Positions 51,901 through 60,902 are shown, counted from the first letter of the stretch. The stretch is DNA of 64,000 nucleotides from Ktedonosporobacter rubrisoli (GCF_004208415.1 NZ_CP035758.1:744001-808000); one strand, 5' to 3'. Made by a program: numbers and translations. The notes: generated by a model from the sequence alone, not told the origin.

Positions 51901-52088
51901 CGCTATCGGCACAGGAACAGCGTGTGCTCGGCTTGCTAGCTGCCGGGTATACCAACCCGGAGATTGCCCGCGAGCTTGTAGTGTCGGTCAATACGGTGAA
52001 AGACCATGTAAAGCATCTCTACCAAAAGCTGGGGGTGAGCAATCGCCTACAGGCCAGCGAGGTGGCCCGTCGCCTGCAACTCTACTAA
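48921..52088 (+). CDS. MalT-like LuxR-type STAND regulator (1)
   Basis: A 1055-residue regulator. Residues 1-105 are a module with WSEDTQSYEFFIDGQL, CTVRKETKQRGDAYWYGYRR and LVKRYIGKTVDLSLAHLESI, shared with the paralogue at 55538. An NTPase (STAND) domain follows, with Walker A LLQAPAGFGKTTIVAQW (about residue 178) and Walker B LLVLDDYH (about 275). Residues 480-970 are helical TPR-like repeats. The C-terminus is a LuxR HTH: LSAQEQRVLGLLAAGYTNPE, IARELVVSVNTVKDHVKHLY. The start follows AAAGGAACATGC. It probably binds a small molecule through the repeats and activates transcription with ATP. Confidence 0.9.
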   Translation: MPRYSAHQLKWSEDTQSYEFFIDGQLCSSAHGTDWWEKIAAFSFRGRSGDYCTVRKETKQRGDAYWYGYRRQAGRLVKRYIGKTVDLSLAHLESIAKSLANDKLPSPTLPDIASNGRAKAQGNADDKSTPGLLASRQDHLPLLATKLSPPRLPSLLVERSRLLIQLDAALAHKLTLLQAPAGFGKTTIVAQWINQHSADSTCPAVAWVSLDAGDNDLVRFLRYLIAAFQSVRDDLGQAALIRLSAALYPPFESPSMETILTLLLNDLAKLEQSGLLVLDDYHTITEPSLHEMLTFFCDHLPPTWRVLLMTRSEPPLPLPRWRVRGELAEVHTADLRFLPEETAVFLNKAGQPTMLSNEALSRLEGTLGGWAAGLRMLILALQGQRTWHEVEKALVSLNGQARSAFPFRPLLNYFVTEILDAQAETLQRFLLQTSMLSRLTGSLCEAVTGREDSATLLETVERAGLFLEAQDEIGGREPEYRYHPLFAEALRIEARHRLGEAALRALSLQASRWYEQHALPAEAVDTALLAHDMERTVYLIERLDATKQLPEPQTLCRWLEQVPDTLLYAHPQLCFSYATALQFSQGAPVSETKKAYIDTLLGKAEEAWHNQGEQTWPGVIAAFRALRDLAPTTFPSAIEHARQALALLPEQEKDIRIQGWRSASLSLAGIGCMQEGYFSAAQPMHREAYAYALSVNNRQFACEMLLLLGWNSFMLGELHLAHEYYHQALFNAREQEAPQDIASALFGQTCISFEWNDLAATEQQLQEASTLLDEKENGWSEHAALYFALLHHAQGQISSAQQQLVALLARLQASSAPLWLHPFDILGWQIRHLLATGDLQSAQLTMESLTPYEHEFSFIQHIEAAILQARLQLAQGQAHTALHQLENILPIVQEQQLLRHVIEVQVLYALAYAANNQKEQARRRLHVTLSQAYHEGFIRLFLAEGEPLVRLLRATIPTIQEKRLRSYARAILRAFTTATADKEASVSKSSVFEPLSAQEQRVLGLLAAGYTNPEIARELVVSVNTVKDHVKHLYQKLGVSNRLQASEVARRLQLY

Positions 52089-52312
52089 CTTCCTCTGATT
52101 TTCTTCGCGCTCCTGGCTATTTGCTCATCTTAACCACCCACCTGGAGGGTGTTGCCTCACTCCTGAAGGGCTATGCTTTCAGCAGATGTGTAAGCCATTG
52201 CCACATCTCTCTGCGCTCCTCATTTTAGAAACGCGTTTACAGCGCTGGAGCATTTATGCTGCCGCATATTGCATAAAACTATTTCTGTAATAGAAGGGGA
52301 TAGGAATCTCTT

Positions 52313-52525
52313 ATGGCTGTATTCTTTCGGACCATTGGTCAGCTTTTGCTTATTCTGAGTGTAGGCGTGTTACTCAACACCTTGATTGGAAGAACTGACC
52401 GCTGGTTTAACGCTCTGAGCTTTCTCCCAAAGGAATTTCAATTGATTGGGAGCATTGTGCTTATTGTCGCAAGTCTGCTTCTGGTGATTGTGACCAATTC
52501 GATAGTAAAAAAACAAAAGAAATAG
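52313..52525 (+). CDS. small two-span membrane protein
   Basis: A 70-residue protein with two likely membrane spans (FRTIGQLLLILSVGVLLNTL and LIGSIVLIVASLLLVIVTN) and a basic tail (KKQKK). AGGGGATAGGA precedes the ATG. It ends six bases before the carboxylesterase gene, so the two are probably translated from one message. I do not recognise it; its size fits a small membrane adaptor. Confidence 0.6.
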   Translation: MAVFFRTIGQLLLILSVGVLLNTLIGRTDRWFNALSFLPKEFQLIGSIVLIVASLLLVIVTNSIVKKQKK

Positions 52526-52531
52526 GGAGCA

Positions 52532-54238
52532 ATGACGCATGGTAAAGAAAGTTTGGATCGTCGCCAAAGGATGGTGTCCTTTATGGAGCCCTGGAAAGAG
52601 AAAGAAGGAAACTTATCAATGCTGAAGCATCCTGGAATACGAGGTGTACTGATACTCATCACATTGATTGTTGTAGGAGGTGTCATCTGCACAATTTTTC
52701 TCGCTCAGCCTGATCTGCTCCATGAATCTAACGATGGAGCAACTGTCATGACAACTGACGGCCCTATAAAAGGTACTGTAAACAAAGACTATCGTACCTT
52801 TCAGGGAATTCCCTACGCGGCTCCGCCCGTTGGCGATTTGCGTTGGTCCTCTCCGCAACCAGTGAAGCCCTGGAGCGAACTGAGGAATGCCACGAAGCCA
52901 GGAAATCGCTGTCCACAGCTTGTTTCCGCCACAAATCCGACAAAGAGTCTTGGGGAAGACTGTCTTTTCCTGAATGTGATGACTCCTCAGTCTGCACAGC
53001 ACAATCAGTTAAAGCCAGTGCTGGTCTGGCTGCACGGTGGTGGTTTTGTCGAGGGGGCAGGGAGTGACTTTGATCCTCACCGCCTTGTCGTGAGTGGGGA
53101 TATCGTGGTGGTAACTGTCAATTACCGCCTGGGAATGCTCGGCTTCTTTGGCTATCCAGGCTTGAAAGGCTCCGGGAGCTTTGGTTTTGAGGACCAACAG
53201 GCCGCGCTCCGCTGGGTGCAAGGCAATATCAAAGCGTTCGGCGGTGACCCGCACAATGTGACACTTGCCGGCGAGTCTGCGGGAGGATGGAGCGTCTGCT
53301 CACAACTGGTTTCCCCATCTGCGGCTGGCCTGTTCCAGCGTGCAATCATACAGAGTGCTATCTGTACAAGGAATATGCCAGCTAACAATTTTTCCCCCGG
53401 TCTGCCTGCACTTCCTCCGTGGGAAGCACTTCCGGATCTCCAGACGACGGGGAAGGAGATAGCTGGCAAGCTGGGCTGTGTTGATCCGACTACGGCGATC
53501 ACTTGCCTGCGGCGCCTTTCAGTTTCCAAGCTCCAGCCAGTTCTCCAACTGTTTTCTCTGCCCGCTTATGGTAGTTCCGTTTTGCCGGAGAATCCTGTCA
53601 AGGCATTAGCAGAAGGCCATTTTCACCAGATGCCGCTTATCTCCGGTGTAAATCACGATGAAGCTATGCTACAGATAGCCACGGACTATGAGAAAATCAC
53701 GCCGGAACACTATCAACAATTGCTGGAGGGAACCTTTCATGAGCAAGCCGAACAGGTAAAAGAGCATTATCCACTGAGTGCTTACCATAACTCTGCCGAT
53801 GAAGCCTGGGGCGCCGTGATTACCGATCGAATGTGGGTATGCCCAACTTTTGAGCGCAATCGCTGGCTTGCACAGCATGCCTCCGTCTACGGATACGAAT
53901 TTGCTGACCGCAATGCTCCATCATCGCTCATTGCTGATCCAAGAATACCACTTGCCGCCTTCCACGGTTCTGAACTCGTCTATCTGTTTGATTTCCCTGG
54001 TTACAAACCGCCGTTCAGCCGTGAGCAATGGCATCTGTCTGATCAGATGATTCATTATTGGGCGCGGTTTGTTCATACAGGCAACCCAAATGGTTCAGGA
54101 CTACCGCCGTGGCCGAGCTTCCGTACTAGCGAAAATGTTCCATACGTGCAGGCATTGGCCGCAGGAGATAAGGGCATCCAACCTATTAACATGGATGCCG
54201 AACATAATTGTTCCTTCTGGTCAACTATTCTTGCTTGA
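52532..54238 (+). CDS. type B carboxylesterase
   Basis: A 568-residue carboxylesterase with an N-terminal membrane anchor or signal (GVLILITLIVVGGVICTIFL, about residues 36-55). FQGIPYAAPPVGDLRWSSPQ and EDCLFLNVMTP are classic family features, followed by VWLHGGGFVEGAGSDFD (oxyanion hole) and FGGDPHNVTLAGESAGGWSV with the nucleophile Ser. The acid is probably in SGVNHDEAMLQ, and the His in the C-terminal AFHGSELVYLFD. Two starts are possible: 52532 and ATG 52619 (AAGGAAAC upstream); either keeps the membrane segment. It acts on carboxyl esters outside or at the membrane. Confidence 0.9.
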   Translation: MTHGKESLDRRQRMVSFMEPWKEKEGNLSMLKHPGIRGVLILITLIVVGGVICTIFLAQPDLLHESNDGATVMTTDGPIKGTVNKDYRTFQGIPYAAPPVGDLRWSSPQPVKPWSELRNATKPGNRCPQLVSATNPTKSLGEDCLFLNVMTPQSAQHNQLKPVLVWLHGGGFVEGAGSDFDPHRLVVSGDIVVVTVNYRLGMLGFFGYPGLKGSGSFGFEDQQAALRWVQGNIKAFGGDPHNVTLAGESAGGWSVCSQLVSPSAAGLFQRAIIQSAICTRNMPANNFSPGLPALPPWEALPDLQTTGKEIAGKLGCVDPTTAITCLRRLSVSKLQPVLQLFSLPAYGSSVLPENPVKALAEGHFHQMPLISGVNHDEAMLQIATDYEKITPEHYQQLLEGTFHEQAEQVKEHYPLSAYHNSADEAWGAVITDRMWVCPTFERNRWLAQHASVYGYEFADRNAPSSLIADPRIPLAAFHGSELVYLFDFPGYKPPFSREQWHLSDQMIHYWARFVHTGNPNGSGLPPWPSFRTSENVPYVQALAAGDKGIQPINMDAEHNCSFWSTILA

Positions 54239-54286
54239 TGGGCGCTGTTGGTTGTGCGTAAAATGAGGCATAAAAAAGGAGCTTTT

Positions 54287-54673
54287 ATGCATATCGATAG
54301 CCTGGATCATCTCGTGTTAACAGTGCACGATATTGAGGCAACCTGCGACTTTTACACGCGCGTCCTGGGCATGCAGGTCGTCACCTTTGGCCATGGGCGT
54401 AAAGCTCTGAGCTACGGGTCGCAGAAAATCAATCTCCACCAGCGCGGCAAAGAGTTTGAGCCGAAAGCTGCAGCTCCTACTCCTGGCTCAGCTGACCTGT
54501 GCTTTCTGACCTCGCTATCACTAGAGGAGGTGATCAAGCATATCAAAGCTTGCCAGGTAGATATCATCGAAGGGCCGGTGCCGAGAAGCGGGGCAAGCGG
54601 CCCGATCCTTTCGATCTATCTTCGCGACCCCGATCACAACTTGCTGGAAATAGCTAATCGCGTCACCACCTGA
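54287..54673 (+). CDS. VOC (glyoxalase/dioxygenase) family protein
   Basis: A 128-residue vicinal-oxygen-chelate protein. It opens with LDHLVLTVHDIEATCDFYTR, containing the first metal His, followed by VLGMQVVTFGHGRKALSYG and QKINLHQRGKEFEPKAAAPT with a second His. The end, LSIYLRDPDHNLLEIANRVT, supplies the conserved Glu. Its length and pattern fit the VOC virulence-protein (YaeR-like) group. ATG 54287 has AAGGAGC upstream, whereas the frame from 54248 does not. It follows the carboxylesterase at 48 bases and ends near the convergent receiver protein. Confidence 0.87.
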   Translation: MHIDSLDHLVLTVHDIEATCDFYTRVLGMQVVTFGHGRKALSYGSQKINLHQRGKEFEPKAAAPTPGSADLCFLTSLSLEEVIKHIKACQVDIIEGPVPRSGASGPILSIYLRDPDHNLLEIANRVTT

Positions 54674-54679
54674 TGAGGG

Positions 54680-55231
54680 CTAATCCTGCTTCTCCTCGGC
54701 GGTCTGCTGCTGCTTGCCTTGTCGCTTGATAAGCCGCATCACCCAACCCTCAAGGCTACCGCAATCTGTGTTGTGCGTAGCCCGGTCTGGCCCATACTCA
54801 TCTCGCAAAGGAACGCCGTAGAGAAGTTCAGGAATAGCCTGAGGAAGCTGGATATAGATACGATCGAGGAGATCGACAAGATCGAGGGGAGCTGTGAGAT
54901 AATCGTTAGCGCCGGCGACAATACTTGCAGCTCTATCGGCACTATCTCCTGGCTTTGCTAGCATAAGAATAGGAATATTGCGCGTCGGGGATAGCCGGCG
55001 CAAGCGCTGACATACGATAATGCCGCTGATATCGGGCAGCTCAAGGGCAATAATCAACAGGTCGGGCTTACGCCGCCGGGCCAGCTTTATCCCAGCTAAC
55101 CCGCTCTCGGCGATCTCCACACAAAAGCCTTCGAAACGTAAACCTGGCGCGATGCACTCTTGTATAGCCCGGTTAGAATCGATGAGCATCACGGTAAGCT
55201 GTGTTCGTTTCTGCGCTATGTGCTGGCCCAT
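54680..55231 (-). CDS. degenerate receiver-domain protein
   Basis: A 183-residue protein with a receiver fold: LTVMLIDSNRAIQECIAPGL, PDLLIIALELPDISGIIVCQ, NIPILMLAKPGDSADRAASI and AGANDYLTAPLDLVDLLDRI. The phospho-acceptor Asp is replaced (IIALELPD where LLDLxLPD is expected), the second acidic residue at the N-terminus is Ser (IDSN), and the conserved Lys is Ala (LTAPLD). It therefore cannot be phosphorylated in the normal way. A hydrophilic C-terminal tail of about 50 residues follows. It is divergent from MalT-like regulator 2. Confidence 0.8.
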   Translation of the reverse strand: MGQHIAQKRTQLTVMLIDSNRAIQECIAPGLRFEGFCVEIAESGLAGIKLARRRKPDLLIIALELPDISGIIVCQRLRRLSPTRNIPILMLAKPGDSADRAASIVAGANDYLTAPLDLVDLLDRIYIQLPQAIPELLYGVPLRDEYGPDRATHNTDCGSLEGWVMRLIKRQGKQQQTAEEKQD

Positions 55232-55258
55232 AACCTTACTCTCGGTTTCATTAGCTCT

Positions 55259-55284
55259 TTATACAAGCGACCTTGCTTGTATAA
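55259..55284. promoter_or_regulatory. perfect dyad upstream of receiver gene
   Basis: TTATACAAGC (55259-55268) and GCTTGTATAA (55275-55284) form a perfect ten-base inverted repeat with a six-base centre, 28 bases upstream of the receiver start. The outer arm contains a possible -10 box (TATACA on the minus strand), so it is a likely operator. Confidence 0.5.
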
Positions 55285-55433
55285 TAGGGTTAAGTCAAGT
55301 AAAACGCAAGCTGTACAACAACACGGCCTCTTACCTGACATGGTTTGCTATCATAGCTGAAGTTCAGCTATATATTTATCTACTTCTGTTATTAAATAGC
55401 AACAGGGCATAAAGATTATGAAAGGGCTGCGTT

Positions 55434-55516
55434 TGCTACATAACAGCATTGGCCACTCTACAACCCAGGCCCGAAGAAAACGTAATACTCTCTGAAAGCC
55501 ATAACGTTATGTAGCA
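55434..55516. promoter_or_regulatory. widely spaced inverted repeat (MalT-like gene 2)
   Basis: TGCTACATAAC (55434-55444) recurs as its exact reverse complement at 55506-55516, 61 bases apart. With the next base the left arm is TGCTACATAACA, which shares 9 of 12 positions with the arm TGTTACCCAACA upstream of the paralogous regulator at 48921. A -10-like TAATAC lies between the arms. This is probably the control region of the gene at 55538. Confidence 0.6.
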
Positions 55517-55537
55517 TAGAAACGTCAGGAAGGGAAA

Positions 55538-58500
55538 ATGCCCAGATACATACCCTACCGACTGCAGTGGTCCACACTTGACCACAAATATATCGTCTTT
55601 TATGAAGATCAGCCCCTTGTTCCTGCTATTGAGCCCGGTGGCCCGCACTGGGCCGGCTGGCTTGAGGAAATTTCCTCCTTCGCCTTTCAAAGCCGCGCGG
55701 GCGCTGACTGCACGGTACGCAAAGAGACTGCGCAACGAGGCGGAAGCTATTGGTATGCCTACAGGCGCCAGGAACAGCACATGCTCAAGCGCTATCTGGC
55801 CCGCGGCATCGACCTGACAGTGGCGCGCCTGGAAACGGTTGCTGCCGTGCTCAATGGGCGCGAAACTGATCCAGCATTAGCCCTTCATCCTGCAGAAGAA
55901 GCCCAAAGCGAGCAGGCTGTGGATAAAGCCACCATTGCTCCTCCCAGGAAGGCGAGTTCAGCATCGCCATTGCTGCTTACCAGCAAGCTGCATATTCCCC
56001 GTCTACCCATGCAATACGTCCCACGCGCACGTCTGCTTGCGCAACTAGAGCAGGGTAGAGAGGGAGCACTTACCCTGGTTTCGGCACCCGCCGGCTCTGG
56101 TAAAACGACCCTGCTGGCAGCCTGGGCCTCCTCAACGCACTTCCCGGTAGCCTGGATCTCGCTTGAGACAGCTGATAACGATCCAGCGCGCTTTCTCTCT
56201 TACCTCATCGCCGCCCTGGCCAGGCTTGATGAGCGCTTTGAAACTGCAATGCAGGCCTATCACATTAGCGATAACCGGGATGCTGAGCGCGTATTAACCG
56301 GCATCCTCAACGATCTTGCCCAGCTGCTCCAGCAAGATGTATTTGTGATTCTTGATGATTATCACGTCCTTACGACTGAGGCCATTCACACCCTCTTGCG
56401 CTTCCTGCTCGATCATCTGCCCGAACACCTGCACCTGGTTATCGGTACACGTGCTGATCCTCCCGTATCCCTGGCTCGCTTGCGCGCACGCGGGCAATTA
56501 AACGAAGTGCGCACCACGGAGCTACGCTTTGCCTCAGGCGAAGTGGCGAGCCTTGTGCATACAATGGGCCTCGCACTTTCAGATGAAGCCACAGATTTAC
56601 TAGAACAGCGCACGGAAGGCTGGATTGCCGGCATTCAATTGCTGGCCCTGGCTCTGCGCGGTCAGGCCGACGCCACCACATTCCTGCAGACATTTCGCGG
56701 CACCCATCGCTTCTTGCTCGATTACGTGAGCGAAGAGGTCCTGGCTCAGCAAACTCCTGAGACCCGGCGCTTTCTCCTGCTGAGCTGTGTTCTTGAGCGC
56801 ATGACGGGGCCGCTCTGCGATGCGGTGACGGAACTACCTGATAGCCAGAGCCGCCTTGCGCAATTACTGCGGGCCAATCTCTTTGTCAGCGCGCTGGATA
56901 ATACCGAAACCTGGTATCGCTATCATCCCCTCTTCGCTAATTCTTTGCGTACTCAGTTGCAAAAGCTGGAGCCTGACTTGCTTCCTCATCTTTATGCACG
57001 AGCTAGCCAGTGGTACGAGCAGCAGCAGAGCTTAGAAGAGGCTTGCGATTACGCCTTTCTGGCCGGTGAGCTAGCGCGGGCCGCCAATCTCGTCACGCAG
57101 CTCTTGCCCTCCCTGGTAGAGCAGGGACGCTTTGAGCGCTTAGGGAACTGGTTAAGTCAGCTTCCCGTCGAGCTGATCGTGACTTCTCCCCAACTATATA
57201 TTACACTGCCCTGGCACTCGTTAAGCATGCGCCCGCTAGAAAGTATCGCCCGGCAGCTCCAACATATGGAGCAGCATGTACAGGAACAGCAGACGACAGA
57301 TTCAGCCTGGGAAGAAGCGCAAGGCGTCCTCTCACTATTCCAGGCGCTTAACGCCCTCTCCGAACATAGGCATAAACAAGCCTTTAAGCTCATCCATGAG
57401 GCATTGCAGCACCTGACTCCGCGGGCCAGCGAGCTGAGCCAGATGCTGGTCCGTTTCCTGCAGCTTATCCTCAGCCTCACATACAGCGAGCGTGGAGACC
57501 TTAGCGCCGCCGAGCGGATATTGCGCGATCTGAGTATGGAGCAGCCAGCAAGACAACGCTCGCTTATTCAAATGGCGGCTATGTTTCTACTAGGCGAGTT
57601 GTACAAAGCGCAAGGTCAGCTGCATAAAGCCGAAAAGCTCTATAAAACGCTGTTATTAGCTCCTGGCTCTCGTCAGGATTTGGCGCCGATGCTACTCCTT
57701 TTGCAAAGTTTTGCCCTGATGCGGCAGGCCTGCTTATTATATGAACGGAACCGTCTGGAAGGAGCGACTTATGGAATAGAGCAGGTGCTGAAGAGCTTGC
57801 CAGGTGCGATGTTAAAGCTCATCCCACCCGAACTCCACCAACCCTTCTACGGCTATGGACTCTGGATACAGGCACGCATTGAACTAGCGCAAGGCCGAGC
57901 TGAGGCTGCGCGTTACTTCCTTGAAGCGGCCAGGCAGCACCCGGAGATCTACGAGGAGATTCATCCGGGCAAGGACAGCTCCCCGGTAGATATATCAACG
58001 CTCGTCGCGCGTCTCGCCCTCTCCTGCGGAGAGTTTGAAATGGCGAATCGCTGGGTCGAAACCAACAGCATACGCTACGATGACACGCCTGAAACTCTCG
58101 CGCAGGGTCAGCAGGTATTCGCCTACCTGACGCTGGCGCGCATCTTGATCGCACGTGGGCGCAGCCGACAAGCGGAGGCCGAAACTGCTCTCAAGCAAGC
58201 AAACATTCTACTTGAGCGCTGGCACACATGTGCGACACGCCTGGGCTTCCAGGGCTGGCTTATTGAGCTCCAGATGCTCACAGCGCTCGCGCTCCAGGCC
58301 CAGGGGAAAACCAGGCAGGCCTTAACTACGCTTGGAGGTGTCCTGGCCCAGGCCGAGCCGGAGGGCTATATCCGTCTTTTTGCCGACGAAGGCGAGCCCA
58401 TGCGGCACATACTCAGCCAGGTCTCCATGTATACCACAGCCTCAGCGCGCTATATTCAGCAGATACTGACGGCCATGCCAGCCATGAGCCTGGCCCTACC

Positions 58501-58729
58501 TGCTCCCGCCGCACAAGAAGTCACGCAAGCCCTCATTGATCCCTTGAGCTCCCGCGAGCGCGATGTGCTTTCGCTGCTAGCAACAGGGGCTTCTAACCAG
58601 CAGATTGCCGAGCGGCTCGTGATCAGCCTCAATACTGCCAAGCGGCACGTCAAGCATATCCTGGCCAAGCTGGCTGTACTCAACCGTACGCAGGCAGCCG
58701 CGCGGGCCCGCGAACTTGGCCTGCTTTAA
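55538..58729 (+). CDS. MalT-like LuxR-type STAND regulator (2)
   Basis: A 1063-residue paralogue of the regulator at 48921. The N-terminal module (1-105) has [40 protein letters not shown] and [15 protein letters not shown]. Walker A is [17 protein letters not shown] (about residue 183), Walker [11 protein letters not shown] (about 268). Helical TPR-like repeats span about 490-970. The C-terminal LuxR HTH is [40 protein letters not shown]. The start follows GGAAGGG. A degenerate receiver gene is divergent on the other side of the control region. Confidence 0.9.
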   Translation: MPRYIPYRLQWSTLDHKYIVFYEDQPLVPAIEPGGPHWAGWLEEISSFAFQSRAGADCTVRKETAQRGGSYWYAYRRQEQHMLKRYLARGIDLTVARLETVAAVLNGRETDPALALHPAEEAQSEQAVDKATIAPPRKASSASPLLLTSKLHIPRLPMQYVPRARLLAQLEQGREGALTLVSAPAGSGKTTLLAAWASSTHFPVAWISLETADNDPARFLSYLIAALARLDERFETAMQAYHISDNRDAERVLTGILNDLAQLLQQDVFVILDDYHVLTTEAIHTLLRFLLDHLPEHLHLVIGTRADPPVSLARLRARGQLNEVRTTELRFASGEVASLVHTMGLALSDEATDLLEQRTEGWIAGIQLLALALRGQADATTFLQTFRGTHRFLLDYVSEEVLAQQTPETRRFLLLSCVLERMTGPLCDAVTELPDSQSRLAQLLRANLFVSALDNTETWYRYHPLFANSLRTQLQKLEPDLLPHLYARASQWYEQQQSLEEACDYAFLAGELARAANLVTQLLPSLVEQGRFERLGNWLSQLPVELIVTSPQLYITLPWHSLSMRPLESIARQLQHMEQHVQEQQTTDSAWEEAQGVLSLFQALNALSEHRHKQAFKLIHEALQHLTPRASELSQMLVRFLQLILSLTYSERGDLSAAERILRDLSMEQPARQRSLIQMAAMFLLGELYKAQGQLHKAEKLYKTLLLAPGSRQDLAPMLLLLQSFALMRQACLLYERNRLEGATYGIEQVLKSLPGAMLKLIPPELHQPFYGYGLWIQARIELAQGRAEAARYFLEAARQHPEIYEEIHPGKDSSPVDISTLVARLALSCGEFEMANRWVETNSIRYDDTPETLAQGQQVFAYLTLARILIARGRSRQAEAETALKQANILLERWHTCATRLGFQGWLIELQMLTALALQAQGKTRQALTTLGGVLAQAEPEGYIRLFADEGEPMRHILSQVSMYTTASARYIQQILTAMPAMSLALPAPAAQEVTQALIDPLSSRERDVLSLLATGASNQQIAERLVISLNTAKRHVKHILAKLAVLNRTQAAARARELGLL

Positions 58730-58768
58730 AGCGAGGTGGGAAATCTGGGCTCAACCCCTGGCTGAAGG

Positions 58769-59329
58769 CTATTGTTCTTTAGCATCTATGGAGAGCTCGA
58801 AGCGCCAGTCATTGCATTGCATGAAATGGCCTTTGGGATACTCAAACTTGCAAGCTCCAAGCAGGGTAAAGCCAAGCTTGCGGCAGAGAGCATTTGAAGG
58901 TGGGTTATCTACGCTGGGGAACGCATGCACAAAACGATGCACGCCTACTGACCTGAGCCTGGCAACGATCTGAGCCGCAGCCAGGCTGGCAATTCCCTTA
59001 CCCTGGCAGGCCGGGAGCACTGACCAGCCCATCTCATATACTTGCTGGTCGTGCCAGGAGCGCTCCCAGTAGCCAATTGAGCCAACCGCTTCGCCAGTCG
59101 CGGTATGCACGATTTTAAACATTCGGTCTCGCCCCTTATCGACGAGGCGTAAGTAGCGAGCGTGCCGTTCGGCAAGCTGTTCATCATTCTCGGGACCGCC
59201 CAGATGCTCGGTCATCGCGGGATCACCCATAAGCTTTTTCAACAGGGCTAGATCGCCTTCATCCCAGAGCTCAAGGTGTACAATATTCGCATCAGCTCTA
59301 TCCTTCTCCTGATTACCGGGCAACGACAT
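58769..59329 (-). CDS. GNAT-family N-acetyltransferase
   Basis: A 186-residue acetyltransferase of the RimJ/L-like (Acetyltransf_3) branch. The strand-helix pattern is LELWDEGDLALLKKLMGDPA, then YLRLVDKGRDRMFKIVHTAT and GSIGYWERSWHDQQVYEMGW. The acetyl-CoA pyrophosphate loop is VLPACQGKGIASLAAAQIVA (Q/RxxGxG/A), and NALCRKLGFTLLG gives the last conserved segment. The start follows GAAAGGAGCC. The substrate could be a protein N-terminus, antibiotic or small amine. It is convergent with MalT-like gene 2. Confidence 0.88.
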   Translation of the reverse strand: MSLPGNQEKDRADANIVHLELWDEGDLALLKKLMGDPAMTEHLGGPENDEQLAERHARYLRLVDKGRDRMFKIVHTATGEAVGSIGYWERSWHDQQVYEMGWSVLPACQGKGIASLAAAQIVARLRSVGVHRFVHAFPSVDNPPSNALCRKLGFTLLGACKFEYPKGHFMQCNDWRFELSIDAKEQ

Positions 59330-59643
59330 GGCTGGCTCCTTTCAAACTTCTTACAGTTACATAGCAAACAAAAATTTATTAGCTTGCAACTTTAGCATAA
59401 ATTCCTATATAGAACAAATGTACTTCTCGAATTATACCACATACGCCAGTTCCGCCTGTTCGACCGAGCAACCCATTTCCAACATCTACTAAGGCAGGGC
59501 CGTATCAGCTCTGCGTTGGCAAAGCAAAATACTCCCTGCGAATGCTCCTAAAGAGGAATGGCAACTTCCTTGAAGCGCTGTACACTGTGGACAAAGATAT
59601 ATAAGCCCACCAATCAACAATCGTTTAAGGAGCTTTACGATAT
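59330..59643. other. divergent promoter region, GNAT / P450
   Basis: A 314-base gap with no gene. The left half is AT-rich and carries a plausible minus-strand promoter for the acetyltransferase (TTGCAA and TGCTAT about 17 bases apart). No clear promoter or operator was seen for the cytochrome P450 gene. Confidence 0.35.
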
Positions 59644-60810
59644 ATGACACATATCAACTTGCAAGATTACCTGTCTCAGGAGACAAGAAGCAATCTCCGT
59701 GTATTCTATACGCAGCTCCGAACTGAGGGGCCGCTTCACTATCTTGATGAAGTCAATACCTGGGTGACGACGAGCTATGAAGATGCGCTCTTTGTATTGA
59801 GAGACCCGCGTTTTATCAAAGATAGTCGCAAGCTTCCAGGGGTAGTAGACGAGGCAGTACCAGAAGGGCTATCGCGCCATCTGCTCAGCAGCGATCCGCC
59901 GGACCATACGCGCCTACGTCGCCTGGTCTCCAAGGCCTTTACTCCACGCATGATCGAGCACTTGCGCCCACGCGTCCAGCAAATCACCGATGACTTGCTC
60001 GACGAGATAGAGAAGCAAGGCCAGGTGGACCTCATCCCCACTTTTGCCTATCCGTTGCCCATTACTGTCATTTCGGAGATGCTGGGCATTCCCGAGGCCG
60101 ATCGCGCGTCCTTTCGCGCCTGGACGCAAGCGATTGTAAATATAGAGGCCGACAATATGGCTGCCTCAGAAGCATTTTTCCATTATATCCAGGACTTGCT
60201 AGCCGAGAAGCGCGCCCATCCTGGCGACGATCTGACGAGCGAACTGGCCCATGTTCAGGAGAATGGCGATCAGTTAAGCGAGAGCGAACTGGTCGCGATG
60301 ATTTTCCTACTGATCGTCGCCGGACACGAGACGACGGTAAACTTGCTAGGTCATGGCACGCTGGCTCTGTTGCAGCATCCCAAGCAGCTGCGCTTATTGC
60401 GGGATGAGCCTTCTTTGCTACCCAACGCCGTTGAGGAGCTCTTGCGCTATACCTCACCGGTCAGCCTCTCCGATGAGCGCTGGGCTAACGAGGATATTGA
60501 GTTGCATGGCCAGGTAATTCATAAGGGCGAACAAGTGGTAGCAGCACTGATTGCAGCCAACGCGGATGAGCAACACTTTAGCGATCCTACCAGGTTGGAC
60601 ATCACGCGGCAGGATATTCAACACCTGGCTTTTGGCAAAGGCATTCATTTCTGCTTGGGGGCGCCGCTGGCTCGCCTGGAAGGCCAGATTGCCTTTGGTA
60701 CCCTGCTGCGCCGCTTGCCTGATCTGCGCCTGGCCTGCGAACCAGGCGAGCTTAAGTGGAGTAAGAATCCCATGCTGTACGGCCTGGCAAGTTTGCCGGT
60801 CACCTTCTAG
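59644..60810 (+). CDS. cytochrome P450
   Basis: A 388-residue bacterial P450. The I helix has MIFLLIVAGHETTVNLLG with the acid-alcohol pair for oxygen activation (about residues 220-236). The ExxR motif is NAVEELLRYTSPV. The haem-binding loop is FGKGIHFCLGAPLARLEGQI, with the thiolate Cys at about residue 337. The front part has SSDPPDHTRLRRLVSKAFTP, a common signature of CYP107-type enzymes of actinomycetes and Chloroflexota. It needs ferredoxin partners that are not in this window. Substrate unknown. Confidence 0.93.
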   Translation: MTHINLQDYLSQETRSNLRVFYTQLRTEGPLHYLDEVNTWVTTSYEDALFVLRDPRFIKDSRKLPGVVDEAVPEGLSRHLLSSDPPDHTRLRRLVSKAFTPRMIEHLRPRVQQITDDLLDEIEKQGQVDLIPTFAYPLPITVISEMLGIPEADRASFRAWTQAIVNIEADNMAASEAFFHYIQDLLAEKRAHPGDDLTSELAHVQENGDQLSESELVAMIFLLIVAGHETTVNLLGHGTLALLQHPKQLRLLRDEPSLLPNAVEELLRYTSPVSLSDERWANEDIELHGQVIHKGEQVVAALIAANADEQHFSDPTRLDITRQDIQHLAFGKGIHFCLGAPLARLEGQIAFGTLLRRLPDLRLACEPGELKWSKNPMLYGLASLPVTF

Positions 60811-60902
60811 CGCTGTTTGCCTGAGTTAGTACACATCATACTAGCGAAAAATGAGCGCACAAAGCTCACTGTATATTTTGCTAAATACACAGTAGCCAAT
60901 CC

